Source: Sulfurovum sp.
GTDB taxonomy: Bacteria; Campylobacterota; Campylobacteria; Campylobacterales; Sulfurovaceae
Direction: 5' to 3'
DNA length: 41,213 nt
Assembly: GCA_020726085.1 (NCBI GenBank)
Contig: DYTG01000003.1
Coordinates: 1-41,213 of the forward strand
Both the position numbers and the translations under genes were made by a program. The notes under the pieces are model-generated. The model was not told the origin of the DNA and ran no database searches. It worked only from the letters and a program-made list of their open reading frames with translations. The first letter of the stretch is position 1. Every line of letters starts with the position of its first letter. Below, one piece after another: positions 16,456 to 25,613 of this stretch.

Positions 16456-17282
16456 TTTTTCTCCTGATTTAATAGTAATTTAGCACCCTCAAGGCAACCC
16501 TCTTTGGAGATACTTAGCTCAATCTTTGGGGCTTTTCGTACCGTCTTAAAGGCACTTTGCGTATAGCACTCTTGCAAAAAGTCTATAAGATGCGGATTGT
16601 TTTGCATCACACTCCCGCTATAGATGAACCCATCGGGATCAAAGAGATTTAAGACCGTAAAAAATGAGTGTGCCAAAGCATCCAAAAAGTTTTGGTGTAT
16701 TGTATCACCTTTTGGTTTCGATTTAATATCTTCAAGTCTAAATTCCTCCAAATCCAATCCGTAGTGGTGTGACCACAACGCCAACGCTTTGCCGCTTAAA
16801 CTAAGCTCCAAACAGTCGTTTCGACCGCATCCACACCCAAAAGGAGTCGCACGAAAAGGCGTATGACCAATCTCTCCTGCGAAGTTGTTAGCTCCTCCAA
16901 TAATCTTACCTTGATGCACCAAAGCTCCCCCAAAACCTGTCCCGATATAGAGTACGGCTAGTGTATTGGCATGAGGATTGAGAGAGGCTTCGTAGAGGGC
17001 AGCACACTTCAAATCGTTGTCAATAACCAAAGGAATAGCGTAACGCTCTTTGATAACTTTTTGAATCTCAACATTGTGCAAAGCGATATGGGGAGCCGAT
17101 AGAATCACCCCATTGCGTACCTGTCCCGCAAAAGAGATAGCGATACTCTCAATAGGATATTGCACCATCATCTCCTCCAAAAAGAGCATCAAATCGACAC
17201 TTTGCGTCTCTAGGATTACAATGGGATGAGTGTCAAGCTGATAGCGAAAGTTGCTCCCTCCGTAGTCAATAGCCAAAATCAC
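16452..17282 (-). CDS. glk: ROK-family glucokinase
   Basis: The 276-residue protein begins MILAIDYGGSNFRYQLD, the ATP/phosphate-binding loop, and has the ROK features GTGFGGALVHQGKIIGG, GEIGHTPF and the zinc motif CGCGRNDCLE. It should phosphorylate glucose released from glycogen or maltodextrins to glucose-6-phosphate. Start is GTG 17282-17280, directly after the glgA TAG with no spacer; the ribosome site AAGGAG lies inside the last glgA codons, so translation is probably coupled. Its stop overlaps the glgP start (ATGA). Substrate preference within ROK sugars cannot be read from sequence, but the context favours glucose. Confidence 0.88.
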   Translation of the reverse strand: MILAIDYGGSNFRYQLDTHPIVILETQSVDLMLFLEEMMVQYPIESIAISFAGQVRNGVILSAPHIALHNVEIQKVIKERYAIPLVIDNDLKCAALYEASLNPHANTLAVLYIGTGFGGALVHQGKIIGGANNFAGEIGHTPFRATPFGCGCGRNDCLELSLSGKALALWSHHYGLDLEEFRLEDIKSKPKGDTIHQNFLDALAHSFFTVLNLFDPDGFIYSGSVMQNNPHLIDFLQECYTQSAFKTVRKAPKIELSISKEGCLEGAKLLLNQEKK

Positions 17283-18710
17283 CTACGCTCCTTGATAGAG
17301 TTTGACATATTCAAGAGCCGAGAGTTTCCATGAGTTATCAACTTCCATATTGTGTTTGGAGAGGGCTTTAAACTTCTCACTGTTGGCATAGAGTGAAAGA
17401 GCCTTGGCTATGGCATGAAGCAGCCAATAGAGGTTATGTTCGCCAAAGGTAATGCCAATGCCTTGGATGTTTTGTCTATCAAGGGCATCGGTAAAATCGG
17501 TGACGGTATCGTGCAACCCCCCTGTTTTGGAGACAATGGGCAATGTTCCATAACGCATAGCTATCATTTGATTGAGTCCGCACGGCTCAAAGGTGGAGGG
17601 CATCAACAAAAAATCGGCACTGGCGTAGAGTCTATGGCTCAATGCCTCATCGTAGCGTACTTCAATGTGAATATTGCTAAAGTTGTGTGCCAAAACAGCA
17701 AAACGGCGATTGTAATACTCCTCACCGCTTCCCAAAATAACAAAATTGGCTTCAAAATCTTTGAAGAGATTAAGACCATCAAGGAGCAAATCGACTCCCT
17801 TTTGTGAGGTAAAACGTCCAATAAAAACAAAAAGCGGACGCAGTGGCTCTGGCAATCCCAACGTTTCACAAAGTGCTATTTTGTTGTCACTTTTGCCTTT
17901 GTAGCGTTTGGTTGAGAAGGTCTTGTAGAGATCTTTGTCTTTTTTGGGGTCATAAATTTCGGTGCTTATGCCGTTTACAATACCTACCAATTTGTAGGTA
18001 TTGAGCCGCAAGACATGATCCAAACCGTAACCAAAAAGCGGAGTTTGTATCTCATGGGCGTAGGTTTTGCTTACCGTTGTGACGACATCACTGTAGAAAA
18101 TACCTGCTTTTAGGAAATTGACACTATCAAAATACTCCAACCCTTCAGGCTTAAAGCACTTCTCCCAATCAATCTCCAAATCGTACATGAGTTCTTTGGA
18201 AAATATCCCTTGATAGGCAAGATTGTGAATGGTAAGGATGGTTCGTGTATCAATCTTGTAGCGTGTTTTGATAAGCAACGCCACCAAAGCACTTTGCCAA
18301 TCGTTGATATGCACAACCTCAATATTGAGTTTTTGGCGAATCATCACCTCAATTACGGCGTAGCTAAAGAGTCCAAAACGCAAACCATTATCTCCAAACT
18401 CTCCGTTGGCATCGTGATAAAGCCCCATTCTATCGCAAAGGATAGGATTGTAAACAAACAAATCACGAGGGGCATCTTCACTGTAAAATACATCAAATTG
18501 GTGACGAACCCCCTTAAGCCAATAGTCAAAACTCAGTCCGCCAAAAACAATCTTATATTTGGCTCTATCGACGATATGGTAGAGCGGCATAATCGTATAA
18601 ACGGTGTGTTTTTCTTTGCGTAAAGCATCGGGCAGGGCGTGTGCCACATCGGCTAAGCCACCACTTTTGGCGTAAGGAAATATCTCACTTGCTGCAAATA
18701 GTATGTTCAT
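17283..18710 (-). CDS. glgA: Glycogen synthase (GT5)
   Basis: The 475-residue protein has the GT5 signature FAASEIFPYAKSGGLADV at the N-terminus (ADP-glucose-binding KSGGL loop), TIHNLAYQGIF, the C-terminal-domain FIGRFTSQKGVDLL, MPSTFEPCGLNQMIAMRYG, and a second SKTGGLHDTV. It extends alpha-1,4-glucan chains from ADP- (or UDP-) glucose. Length is normal for bacterial GlgA. Its ATG overlaps the galT stop by four bases and its stop abuts the glucokinase start. The sugar nucleotide donor must come from elsewhere, since no canonical GlgC gene is present; the nucleotidyltransferase fusion at 21871-24354 is the local candidate. Confidence 0.94.
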   Translation of the reverse strand: MNILFAASEIFPYAKSGGLADVAHALPDALRKEKHTVYTIMPLYHIVDRAKYKIVFGGLSFDYWLKGVRHQFDVFYSEDAPRDLFVYNPILCDRMGLYHDANGEFGDNGLRFGLFSYAVIEVMIRQKLNIEVVHINDWQSALVALLIKTRYKIDTRTILTIHNLAYQGIFSKELMYDLEIDWEKCFKPEGLEYFDSVNFLKAGIFYSDVVTTVSKTYAHEIQTPLFGYGLDHVLRLNTYKLVGIVNGISTEIYDPKKDKDLYKTFSTKRYKGKSDNKIALCETLGLPEPLRPLFVFIGRFTSQKGVDLLLDGLNLFKDFEANFVILGSGEEYYNRRFAVLAHNFSNIHIEVRYDEALSHRLYASADFLLMPSTFEPCGLNQMIAMRYGTLPIVSKTGGLHDTVTDFTDALDRQNIQGIGITFGEHNLYWLLHAIAKALSLYANSEKFKALSKHNMEVDNSWKLSALEYVKLYQGA

Positions 18711-19699
18711 TCGTAACCCTCCTTGTAGGTTTTTGCTGCCTTATCGGGCATAACGACGTTGATATGGATATTGCTATCAAGTTCAAATCCTGCTATCTTG
18801 TAAATCCTAGGAATTATATCAATATAAAAGCGATAGTACTCTTTTGTGGAGGATGAGTAGTCACGATAGGGGGCGTTTTTGATGATCATATTAAACGAAA
18901 CCTCTCCTAATGCTTTGTGAAATTTTTTAAAAAACTCATGAAGTATGTCACTTAGCGATGCAATATGGTTGGGTTCAAATTCAATAAGCGATGAGAGCCT
19001 CTTTTTGGCTACAATTTTCACTTGAAAAGCGTGTTGCGAGGCGTAAGGACAAAAGACCAAAAAATCGCTGTTTTCAATAATAATATTTTTACCGTATTGT
19101 TGCTCTTCGTAGAGCAAATCATCCAAAAAGGCTCTTTTGTGTCTTTGATAGTAGGCTTGTTTGTACTCAATCAAATGAGCCAGTTGCGACGAAATATAGG
19201 GCAACGCCATAATTTGTGTATGGGAGTGATAGAGCGAAGCCCCTGCGTTTTCGCCTTGGTTTTTGAAGATGCTCAAATAGGCAAGGCGTTTATCATTTTT
19301 GAGACTTGTGAGGCGTTTTTGGATCATAGTAAGGTAATTGACAAACTCATTGTAGTCATAATCCCATATCTGCTTATGATGGTGGGGCGTTTCGACAATA
19401 ACCTCATGCGCCCCAAACCCGCTCATTTTTTCAAAGTAATACTCTTTGCTTGAAGAGGGGGCGTGGTCAATAGAGAGTGCGTTGTAGAGATTGGGGACAA
19501 CTCGACATTGCCACTCGCCTTTTTGATCAATGCGGTCAATCTCATGGGGGGTATACTCCTCTTTGCCTCTATCAAAAGGGCACTCCTCTTCCTCTTTTCG
19601 CAAAGTGTGTTGCGAAGTAAAATAGATAGGACGCTTAAGCCGTTCGGGGGCAAAAAGTGTCCACTCTTGTGTAAATTTGCAATATCTAAATTCTGACAC
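18707..19699 (-). CDS. galT: GalT-like hexose-1-phosphate nucleotidylyltransferase
   Basis: The 330-residue protein is a GalT/HIT-superfamily enzyme: ECPFDRGKEEYTP near residue 40, VIVETPHHHKQIWD, and the active-site segment GASLYHSHTQIMALPY. Classical GalT has HPH at the nucleophile; here it is HSH, the second His being the predicted nucleophile. The CxxC zinc site of E. coli GalT is CPFD, losing one Cys. It would exchange hexose-1-phosphate with a nucleotide sugar; an ADP-glucose phosphorylase or UDP-sugar role is equally possible given the glycogen context. Start is GTG 19699-19697 after CAGGAG. It ends in a four-base overlap with glgA. Confidence 0.8.
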   Translation of the reverse strand: MSEFRYCKFTQEWTLFAPERLKRPIYFTSQHTLRKEEEECPFDRGKEEYTPHEIDRIDQKGEWQCRVVPNLYNALSIDHAPSSSKEYYFEKMSGFGAHEVIVETPHHHKQIWDYDYNEFVNYLTMIQKRLTSLKNDKRLAYLSIFKNQGENAGASLYHSHTQIMALPYISSQLAHLIEYKQAYYQRHKRAFLDDLLYEEQQYGKNIIIENSDFLVFCPYASQHAFQVKIVAKKRLSSLIEFEPNHIASLSDILHEFFKKFHKALGEVSFNMIIKNAPYRDYSSSTKEYYRFYIDIIPRIYKIAGFELDSNIHINVVMPDKAAKTYKEGYE

Positions 19700-19712
19700 G
19701 CTCTCTCCTGTC

Positions 19713-21803
19713 TTATATGTACCATTTTTTCAAATTAAAATTCTCAAAACCCAGCACTACATCCTCATAGAGTGGGGATTTTTGCTCAACCTTTCCATTT
19801 ACAATCAATTTGCATGAAAATTTTGCTTGGTTTAATATGCACTCATAGATTTTGATCTCTATAATCTCTCCAAAACCGCTCACAATCTGTTTCTCATTGA
19901 TACTCATCTTATGAATGCCTTGATAAATGGGTATCTCAAATGCCTTATCGTCACAATAGAGCATCAAAAATATATCTTCACTAAGATTTTTTAGCTTTTT
20001 ACCTCTAAAAGCAAAGTAGAGGGATTGGTCTCTATCTTGGCCGTAAAAAATCTCCTCAATAAAAAGCGTCGTACTCATGGTGCTAAGCTCTCGCCTTAGG
20101 TCTATATAGCCACTGTTGAGCCACTCATAAAAGTTGTTGGTATTGCCATTGATTTGAGGTATGATATAGTCTTGGGGGGCAACATGAAAACACTGCGTTT
20201 TGTTTTGGATTACAATGGGGGCAAAGATTTGTGAGGGGATGCTTTCATTCATTAAAAGATAGATATTTTTAAGATGCCCTCGAAACTGCTCATCAAACTG
20301 CGAAGCGTAAGCCGTGAAGTGATCATCGCCATACCACCAAAACCAATCGCTCCCCAAAGCAATCATAAACTCCTCATCTATTGCAGCTTGTGTGGTCGCA
20401 TCAAAGTTGTTTTTGAGCCTATCGTAGAGATTTTTGGTACCATCAAGCAACTCCCACGCTAAATTTTTGTCACGGCTACCTATCCATATATCAAAATTGC
20501 CATTAATCCAACTCCCACTCGCAATCGTATCAAGAGAGCCAACAGCAAGATTGGGATACTCTTCAATCTCATCGTACAAGAGCGTTTGACACCACTCCTC
20601 TTGTGCCAACAATGTATATAAAGCATCAAAAAAATCCATGGCGTTATTAGGATAGAACTCCCATGCGTTTTCACCGTCTAAGATAATCGAAACCACCATC
20701 GAATCGTGTCCGCTAAGATAGATGTTGCGTAGATGTTCGACAAAATGTCGTGCTGCCTCTTTGGGGTCTTTGCGTGAATACTCAAAACCTATCAAATCGC
20801 TTAGGTAATGGTCTCGAAAGAAGAGATGGATGGTTTTACCCTCTTTGGAGGTGTAGGCATAGGGCTTAAAGAGTTCGTTTCGATGAATGTTTTTGAGACT
20901 TTTAAACAAAATCGCCTCATCACTACACACCCACTTGATACCTTTGTTAATCAAAAGTTCAAGAGTAGCTTGACTCACACTCCCCTCGGAGGGCCAAATA
21001 CCTTTGGGTTTGTGACCAAACAGCTCCTCGTAGAGCTTGATAGCACGGCTCATATTGAGAGCGGCATACTCTTGATAGGAGGCTTCACTTCTAGGCATTA
21101 CAACACTTCCTTTTGCCTCTTTGGCACTCTTGCGATCCATCAAAAGCGGCAAAATAGGGTGGTAATAGGGGGTGGTTGAGATGGCGATTTGTTTTTTGGT
21201 ACTTAAATTTTTGTAGTAGGGAATCACTTTTTCCATGAACTTCAAAAGCGTATCAATCAATGCGATTTTTTGAGCATGCTTAAATCCTCTCCCTTGGGTC
21301 AAAAACTCTTGAACAATGCGAGAATTTTGACGCAAGTAGTTGCCACACCAACTGAGCAAAAAAAGCACTTGTGCATCAAGTATCTCGGCGTGTGAAAAGT
21401 TTTTAAGAGTCCGTTCGTTGCCAACGTATTTAAGATAGAGTTCATAATAGCGACCCAAAGGTTTAATCATCTGATCAACATTGGCAGCAAAAATATAGCT
21501 CCCCAAAAGAGCCAAATCGTTTTGGTTGAGCGACGTAATATCGTATTTAAGTGTGGTAATAAGCTTATCGTTGGATTTATCTTGGCAATAGCTCTCAATT
21601 TGTTCAAGCAAAGAGGGAACAAGATTAAAAGTAGCCTTAATGGTAGGGTGTTTGCTAAGATACCACGGCATATCGTAGTAGTCTTTGATAGTGTGCAAAA
21701 ATACCCACGGCATAAGCGTAGCATTGGCTTGTGAATCCTTATAATAAGGCTGGTGCATATGCCACAAAAAGGCAAGATAGAGTTTTTTCATCTGTATATC
21801 CAT
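19713..21803 (-). CDS. GH57 alpha-amylase/amylopullulanase-type glucanase
   Basis: The 696-residue protein has the GH57 motifs FLWHMHQPYY, GIWPSEGSVSQ with predicted nucleophile E273, and SIILDGENAWEFYP with predicted acid/base D376, followed by a helical region and a C-terminal beta domain (about 560-696). The WPSEGS and DGENAWE wording places it in the amylopullulanase/alpha-amylase branch, distinct from the branching enzyme (9529-11115) and the glucanotransferase (37204-39204). There is no signal peptide, so it acts in the cytoplasm, probably on stored glycogen. ATG 21803 is given, but the in-frame ATG 21791 (MKKLYLAFLWHMH) has a better-spaced GGA and may be the true start. A strong hairpin lies just upstream. 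Confidence 0.85.
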   Translation of the reverse strand: MDIQMKKLYLAFLWHMHQPYYKDSQANATLMPWVFLHTIKDYYDMPWYLSKHPTIKATFNLVPSLLEQIESYCQDKSNDKLITTLKYDITSLNQNDLALLGSYIFAANVDQMIKPLGRYYELYLKYVGNERTLKNFSHAEILDAQVLFLLSWCGNYLRQNSRIVQEFLTQGRGFKHAQKIALIDTLLKFMEKVIPYYKNLSTKKQIAISTTPYYHPILPLLMDRKSAKEAKGSVVMPRSEASYQEYAALNMSRAIKLYEELFGHKPKGIWPSEGSVSQATLELLINKGIKWVCSDEAILFKSLKNIHRNELFKPYAYTSKEGKTIHLFFRDHYLSDLIGFEYSRKDPKEAARHFVEHLRNIYLSGHDSMVVSIILDGENAWEFYPNNAMDFFDALYTLLAQEEWCQTLLYDEIEEYPNLAVGSLDTIASGSWINGNFDIWIGSRDKNLAWELLDGTKNLYDRLKNNFDATTQAAIDEEFMIALGSDWFWWYGDDHFTAYASQFDEQFRGHLKNIYLLMNESIPSQIFAPIVIQNKTQCFHVAPQDYIIPQINGNTNNFYEWLNSGYIDLRRELSTMSTTLFIEEIFYGQDRDQSLYFAFRGKKLKNLSEDIFLMLYCDDKAFEIPIYQGIHKMSINEKQIVSGFGEIIEIKIYECILNQAKFSCKLIVNGKVEQKSPLYEDVVLGFENFNLKKWYI

Positions 21804-21812
21804 TTTTTACTA

Positions 21813-21842
21813 CTCGTTCCACCTCGGGAGAGGTGGAACGAG
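21813..21842. promoter_or_regulatory. Perfect 13-bp intergenic hairpin inside the glycogen operon
   Basis: CTCGTTCCACCTC at 21813-21825 is the exact reverse complement of 21830-21842, around a four-base loop. It lies in the only sizeable gap (67 bases) of the upper part of the operon, between the nucleotidyltransferase fusion and the GH57 gene. No T-run follows it on the minus strand, so it is not a standard terminator. Its 3' arm ends ten bases before ATG 21803. It may be an RNA-processing, stability or translation-control element. Confidence 0.7.
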
Positions 21843-21870
21843 AAAGCTTTGCCTTTTGTGATAAAAAGTT

Positions 21871-24354
21871 TCATTCACTAATCCACTGCTCAATTTTGTC
21901 TTGGTATTGATAGAAAATTTTACCCGCATTTTTAGCATCTTCGGCTTGGACGTAGAGATTGAGATACTCTTGGTGTTGGTCGGGTACCATCAATATCCAC
22001 TCCTCGTCGCTCACCCAAATTTTGACTCCATCGACGGAAGAGGTGCGTTTGTCTTTGCCATCTTCCAGAAATTTACGCATGATTTTGCCCTTTTTGGTGC
22101 TAGGACAAGGGATATTGCCCCCTTGAAAGATAAACTCAGGCAAACTTTTAATCACTTTGGAGATTTTTTGTTGCGATTTTTGAATCAGTTCAAGGACTTT
22201 GATACTCGCATAGACGGCATCTTTATTGAGTCCAAATTCACTAAAGGCAAAATGCCCATCGGTATCGGCAATAAGGTCATACTCTTGCAGATTATCAGCT
22301 TTGAAGTTGCCAAACCTTTCTCGCACCACTTCAATGTTTGGATACTTGATAAAATCAGGCGCCCATGCAGGGAGTAAGGCTCTAAGGGGCTTATCAGTTG
22401 TAGTATTGAGCAGTTCAAGTAGTGTCAAAAGCAAAATATAGTCATATACCAAATTGCCTTTATCATCGACGAGTTGGAGTTTTTGACCGTTGGGATAGAT
22501 AATAATCCCGCAATCCAAATTGAGCGATTGGACGATTTTTTGGAGATCCTCTTGCGATTGTTCCAAATTGGTCGCACCGCCCTTTTCGTTTTTGTAGGCG
22601 TTTAGCGTAATATTGTCAATGCCCAATTCATGCAAAATTTGAGGATAGGTATCGGCGGTAGAACCGTGCATAATATCAACGGCAATTCTCAGTTCACTTG
22701 AGGCAAATTGATTTTTTTGAAAATTGCTTTGGAGGCGTTGAATGTAGCGTTCTTTAACAAACATATCTTCGTAAACCTCTCCAATATCTTGATAATTTAC
22801 CCGTCTAAAGTTCTCTCTAAAGAAGATACGTTCAATCGATTGAGCCAATTTGGTATCGATACTAAGTCCCTCATGCGTTGAAAAAACAATTTCAGTTATT
22901 TCAGGTTCATAGACCGATTGTCGAAAGTGAATACCCGCAGCAATTTTTTCGTTTTGATGCAAAGCGTGACGCATAACGTTGGAGGGGATATTAAAGAGGT
23001 TAACGACATTGATACCCGTTGAGAGCATACCGCTTACAAAGGCACGTTTGAGCATTCGTGAGCTGTTGTGATAATCTCGTGAGATATAGACCGATGAGCC
23101 TACAGGCAAGATAGAGCCAAAGGATTCGGCAAGTTTGGTGGACATTTGAGCTGAGAGTTCGATATTGGTTCTACCCATTACCACGCCGTTTTCAAAGATA
23201 GAGGATTTGTATTTGTTACCCCAAATCACATTGGTGCTTACGACGGCTGAGGGTTCAATGACCTTATCGGGCCACATAATGACATCTCGCTCAAAAGTAA
23301 CTTTTTTGTTGATTTCACAATTTTCCGCTACAATCACCCCAAAAGCGACTTTAACCTCATCTTTGACGATGTTGTCGTTGCACAATACGGCGTTGTGAAG
23401 TTTGACTTTGGAGCCTATTTGTACATTGTGCCACAAGACGCTATCCAGAATTTCGGAGTGTTTTTTGACGACTGTGTTATCACCAATAGAGCAGTTTTCA
23501 AGCGTTACACCCTCACTAATCTCTACATTTTTGCCCAGTATTACCGTGCCTTTGATACGGATTTTTTCATGGAGGTTTACCCCATCTTCCATATAAACCA
23601 CTCCCTTGTCAAATACCTTCATCTCACCTTTGATAGGAAGTTCTATTGCTTTGGCAAAAATATCTTTATAGACATCTCGGTAGCTCTCGGGATTGCCTAC
23701 GTCTCTCCAGTAGCCTTGGAGTGAGAATCCCCACAGGGGTATATCTTCACGCATCAACTTAGGAAAGAGATCTTTGGCGAAGTCAAAATTTTCACGGTAA
23801 GGAATATAGTTTAAAATTTCAGGTTCAATCATGTAGATACCTGTATTAATCGTATCACTAAAGACCTCGCCCCAGCTTGGCTTTTCTAAAAATTTTTCGA
23901 TTCTATGCTCTTCGTTGGCAATCACTACGCCAAATTGAAGCGGATCTTCTACTGATGTGAGTGTGATAGTGAGTTGTGAATTTTTTTGTTGGTGAAAATC
24001 GGCTATCTTTTTAAAATCAAAATTGGTCACCAAATCACCGCTTACAATAATAAACGTCTCATTCAAAAACTCTCGCGCAAAAGCCACCGCCCCCGCCGTA
24101 CCATAATCATCATCAGGCAGATAATAAGTAATATCTACCCCCAAATCTTTGCCATCGCCAAAGTGATTTTTGATAATATCGGGCTTAAAGTAGAGTAAAA
24201 CCGCTATTTGGGTAATGCCCAACTCATCTCGGAGCTTGATAATGGTATGCTCCATCATGGGTCTATTTAAAATCGGTAACATCGGTTTGGGTACCGAGTT
24301 GGTAAGGGGTTGGATACGTGTTCCAAAACCACCAGCTAAAACAATTGCTTTCAT
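21871..24354 (-). CDS. Sugar nucleotidyltransferase fused to a degenerate phosphomannomutase domain
   Basis: The 827-residue protein has three parts. Residues 1-230 are a nucleotidyltransferase (LAGGFGTRIQPLTNSVPKPM, SGDLVTNFDF, GIYMIEPEIL). Residues about 250-370 are left-handed beta-helix repeats (ENCSIGDNTVVK). Residues about 380-827 resemble phosphohexomutases but lack their active site: the phosphoserine loop position reads AAGIHFRQSVYEPEITEI (near 473-490) instead of TASHNP, and the metal motif is D697-T-D-G-H-F instead of DGDADR. Similar three-part proteins are annotated as mannose-1-phosphate guanylyltransferases in other phyla. Here the context suggests it makes the NDP-glucose used by GlgA. 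It overlaps the pyruvate kinase-like gene by four bases. Confidence 0.82.
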   Translation of the reverse strand: MKAIVLAGGFGTRIQPLTNSVPKPMLPILNRPMMEHTIIKLRDELGITQIAVLLYFKPDIIKNHFGDGKDLGVDITYYLPDDDYGTAGAVAFAREFLNETFIIVSGDLVTNFDFKKIADFHQQKNSQLTITLTSVEDPLQFGVVIANEEHRIEKFLEKPSWGEVFSDTINTGIYMIEPEILNYIPYRENFDFAKDLFPKLMREDIPLWGFSLQGYWRDVGNPESYRDVYKDIFAKAIELPIKGEMKVFDKGVVYMEDGVNLHEKIRIKGTVILGKNVEISEGVTLENCSIGDNTVVKKHSEILDSVLWHNVQIGSKVKLHNAVLCNDNIVKDEVKVAFGVIVAENCEINKKVTFERDVIMWPDKVIEPSAVVSTNVIWGNKYKSSIFENGVVMGRTNIELSAQMSTKLAESFGSILPVGSSVYISRDYHNSSRMLKRAFVSGMLSTGINVVNLFNIPSNVMRHALHQNEKIAAGIHFRQSVYEPEITEIVFSTHEGLSIDTKLAQSIERIFFRENFRRVNYQDIGEVYEDMFVKERYIQRLQSNFQKNQFASSELRIAVDIMHGSTADTYPQILHELGIDNITLNAYKNEKGGATNLEQSQEDLQKIVQSLNLDCGIIIYPNGQKLQLVDDKGNLVYDYILLLTLLELLNTTTDKPLRALLPAWAPDFIKYPNIEVVRERFGNFKADNLQEYDLIADTDGHFAFSEFGLNKDAVYASIKVLELIQKSQQKISKVIKSLPEFIFQGGNIPCPSTKKGKIMRKFLEDGKDKRTSSVDGVKIWVSDEEWILMVPDQHQEYLNLYVQAEDAKNAGKIFYQYQDKIEQWISE

Positions 24355-25613
24355 ATTTCTATCCTTTCATTTTGATTATCACTACTCCATGTGGTAGAGA
24401 TGTTTAAGAGTTGTCGATTCTTCTCATAGATAAGATGCATAGAGTGGAGAATCTTTTTGAGTATTATGACGGTATCGACCACAAAATGGCTTTTGTTGAG
24501 CATAATACAATCGGCCCTTTGGGCAAAAGCAGCGTCAATAACCTCCGCTCGCGCAGGGAGATTGTTTTTCATTTTGCCTTCGAGTATTTGCGTAGCGTAA
24601 ATCACAGGCACCAAAGCCGATTCGCAAATATCAAAAATCTCCTCTTGGATATAGGGCAGGTTGTCAAATCCTACCTCAATCGCCAAATCTCCCCGTGCCA
24701 TCATCGCGCCATCGTTGGGACGTTTGAGGAGTTGTGCCAAAAGAGAGGGGAGATTTTTCACGCCTCTTTTGGTCTCAATCTTGGGTACTATGGCGATGTG
24801 TTCTTTACCTTTTTGAAGCCTAAAGGTGTGAAGTATCTGCTTTTCATTATCCATAATCTTAATGGTGCGCCACTTGTCACGACACCTTGCATAAACATCA
24901 TCCTCTACTGCAAGAGTGGCACTTGTATCGCTAGTAGGACTGGCTTGGGTTAGGGCTACTTGATGGCTTTGGGGTAGAATTTCAACTTCAACTTCAACTT
25001 TCTTTGAGCCTATCTTAAAGGGAGTGAAGCTTTTTTCAAACTCACCCGTTCGGTTTTTGGGACCTGCTAAATCGACATAAATTTTGGTATCTTTGTTGTG
25101 TTTTTGGTTTTGTTCTTTGATAAAAAGTGCCATTTTTATCCATGCACCCGCAGTATTGATACGCAAAACCGAGACATCTTGAGCGATGAGATCTTTGATA
25201 AGTTCATCGGATTGAGCAGCCTCCGAGGGCAAAGTGACCATTACTTTGCTTTTGTAGTGTTCATCATCGCTCGTGCCAAAAATTTTGGCATTGTCTTTGA
25301 GTATCTTTTTGGCACTTTTGAAATCCAAATAATCATGCTCATCGGGTGTTTGCGGTTTGTCCAAAAGCTGTTCGAGAATTTTGATATTTTGATGAATCGA
25401 ACTCATCACGCACGTTTGCGAACACCCCAATGAAGAGAGACCTATTGAGGTAAGCTCTTCTTGAATAGCAGTTAGATTAAAGTTACGCAAACTCACATAA
25501 TCGCTAATATTGTTTTGCCAAAGGTGCGTTTGTTCTTGGTCTCTTTGCACAAGTATCTCTCTTTTTAGCTCCAAAAGCTCCTCAAGGGGTCTCTCTGGCT
25601 TACCTAGATTCAT
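24351..25613 (-). CDS. Shortened pyruvate kinase-like protein
   Basis: The 420-residue protein has a roughly 120-residue N-terminal extension (with LTSIGLSSLGCSQTCVMSSI), then a pyruvate-kinase barrel: VMVTLPSEAAQ, LRINTAG (R151), DLAGPKNRTG, PKIETKRG (K278, E280), MARGDLAIEV (D309) and ATQILEGK (T342). All main catalytic residues are thus present. Between about 250 and 275 the B domain and the following strand that normally give over 100 residues are missing, and the C-terminal allosteric domain is absent. The extension type occurs in a divergent pyruvate kinase family of about 600 residues. It would make ATP and pyruvate from PEP if active. ATG overlaps the pfkA stop (ATGA). Confidence 0.75.
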   Translation of the reverse strand: MNLGKPERPLEELLELKREILVQRDQEQTHLWQNNISDYVSLRNFNLTAIQEELTSIGLSSLGCSQTCVMSSIHQNIKILEQLLDKPQTPDEHDYLDFKSAKKILKDNAKIFGTSDDEHYKSKVMVTLPSEAAQSDELIKDLIAQDVSVLRINTAGAWIKMALFIKEQNQKHNKDTKIYVDLAGPKNRTGEFEKSFTPFKIGSKKVEVEVEILPQSHQVALTQASPTSDTSATLAVEDDVYARCRDKWRTIKIMDNEKQILHTFRLQKGKEHIAIVPKIETKRGVKNLPSLLAQLLKRPNDGAMMARGDLAIEVGFDNLPYIQEEIFDICESALVPVIYATQILEGKMKNNLPARAEVIDAAFAQRADCIMLNKSHFVVDTVIILKKILHSMHLIYEKNRQLLNISTTWSSDNQNERIEI

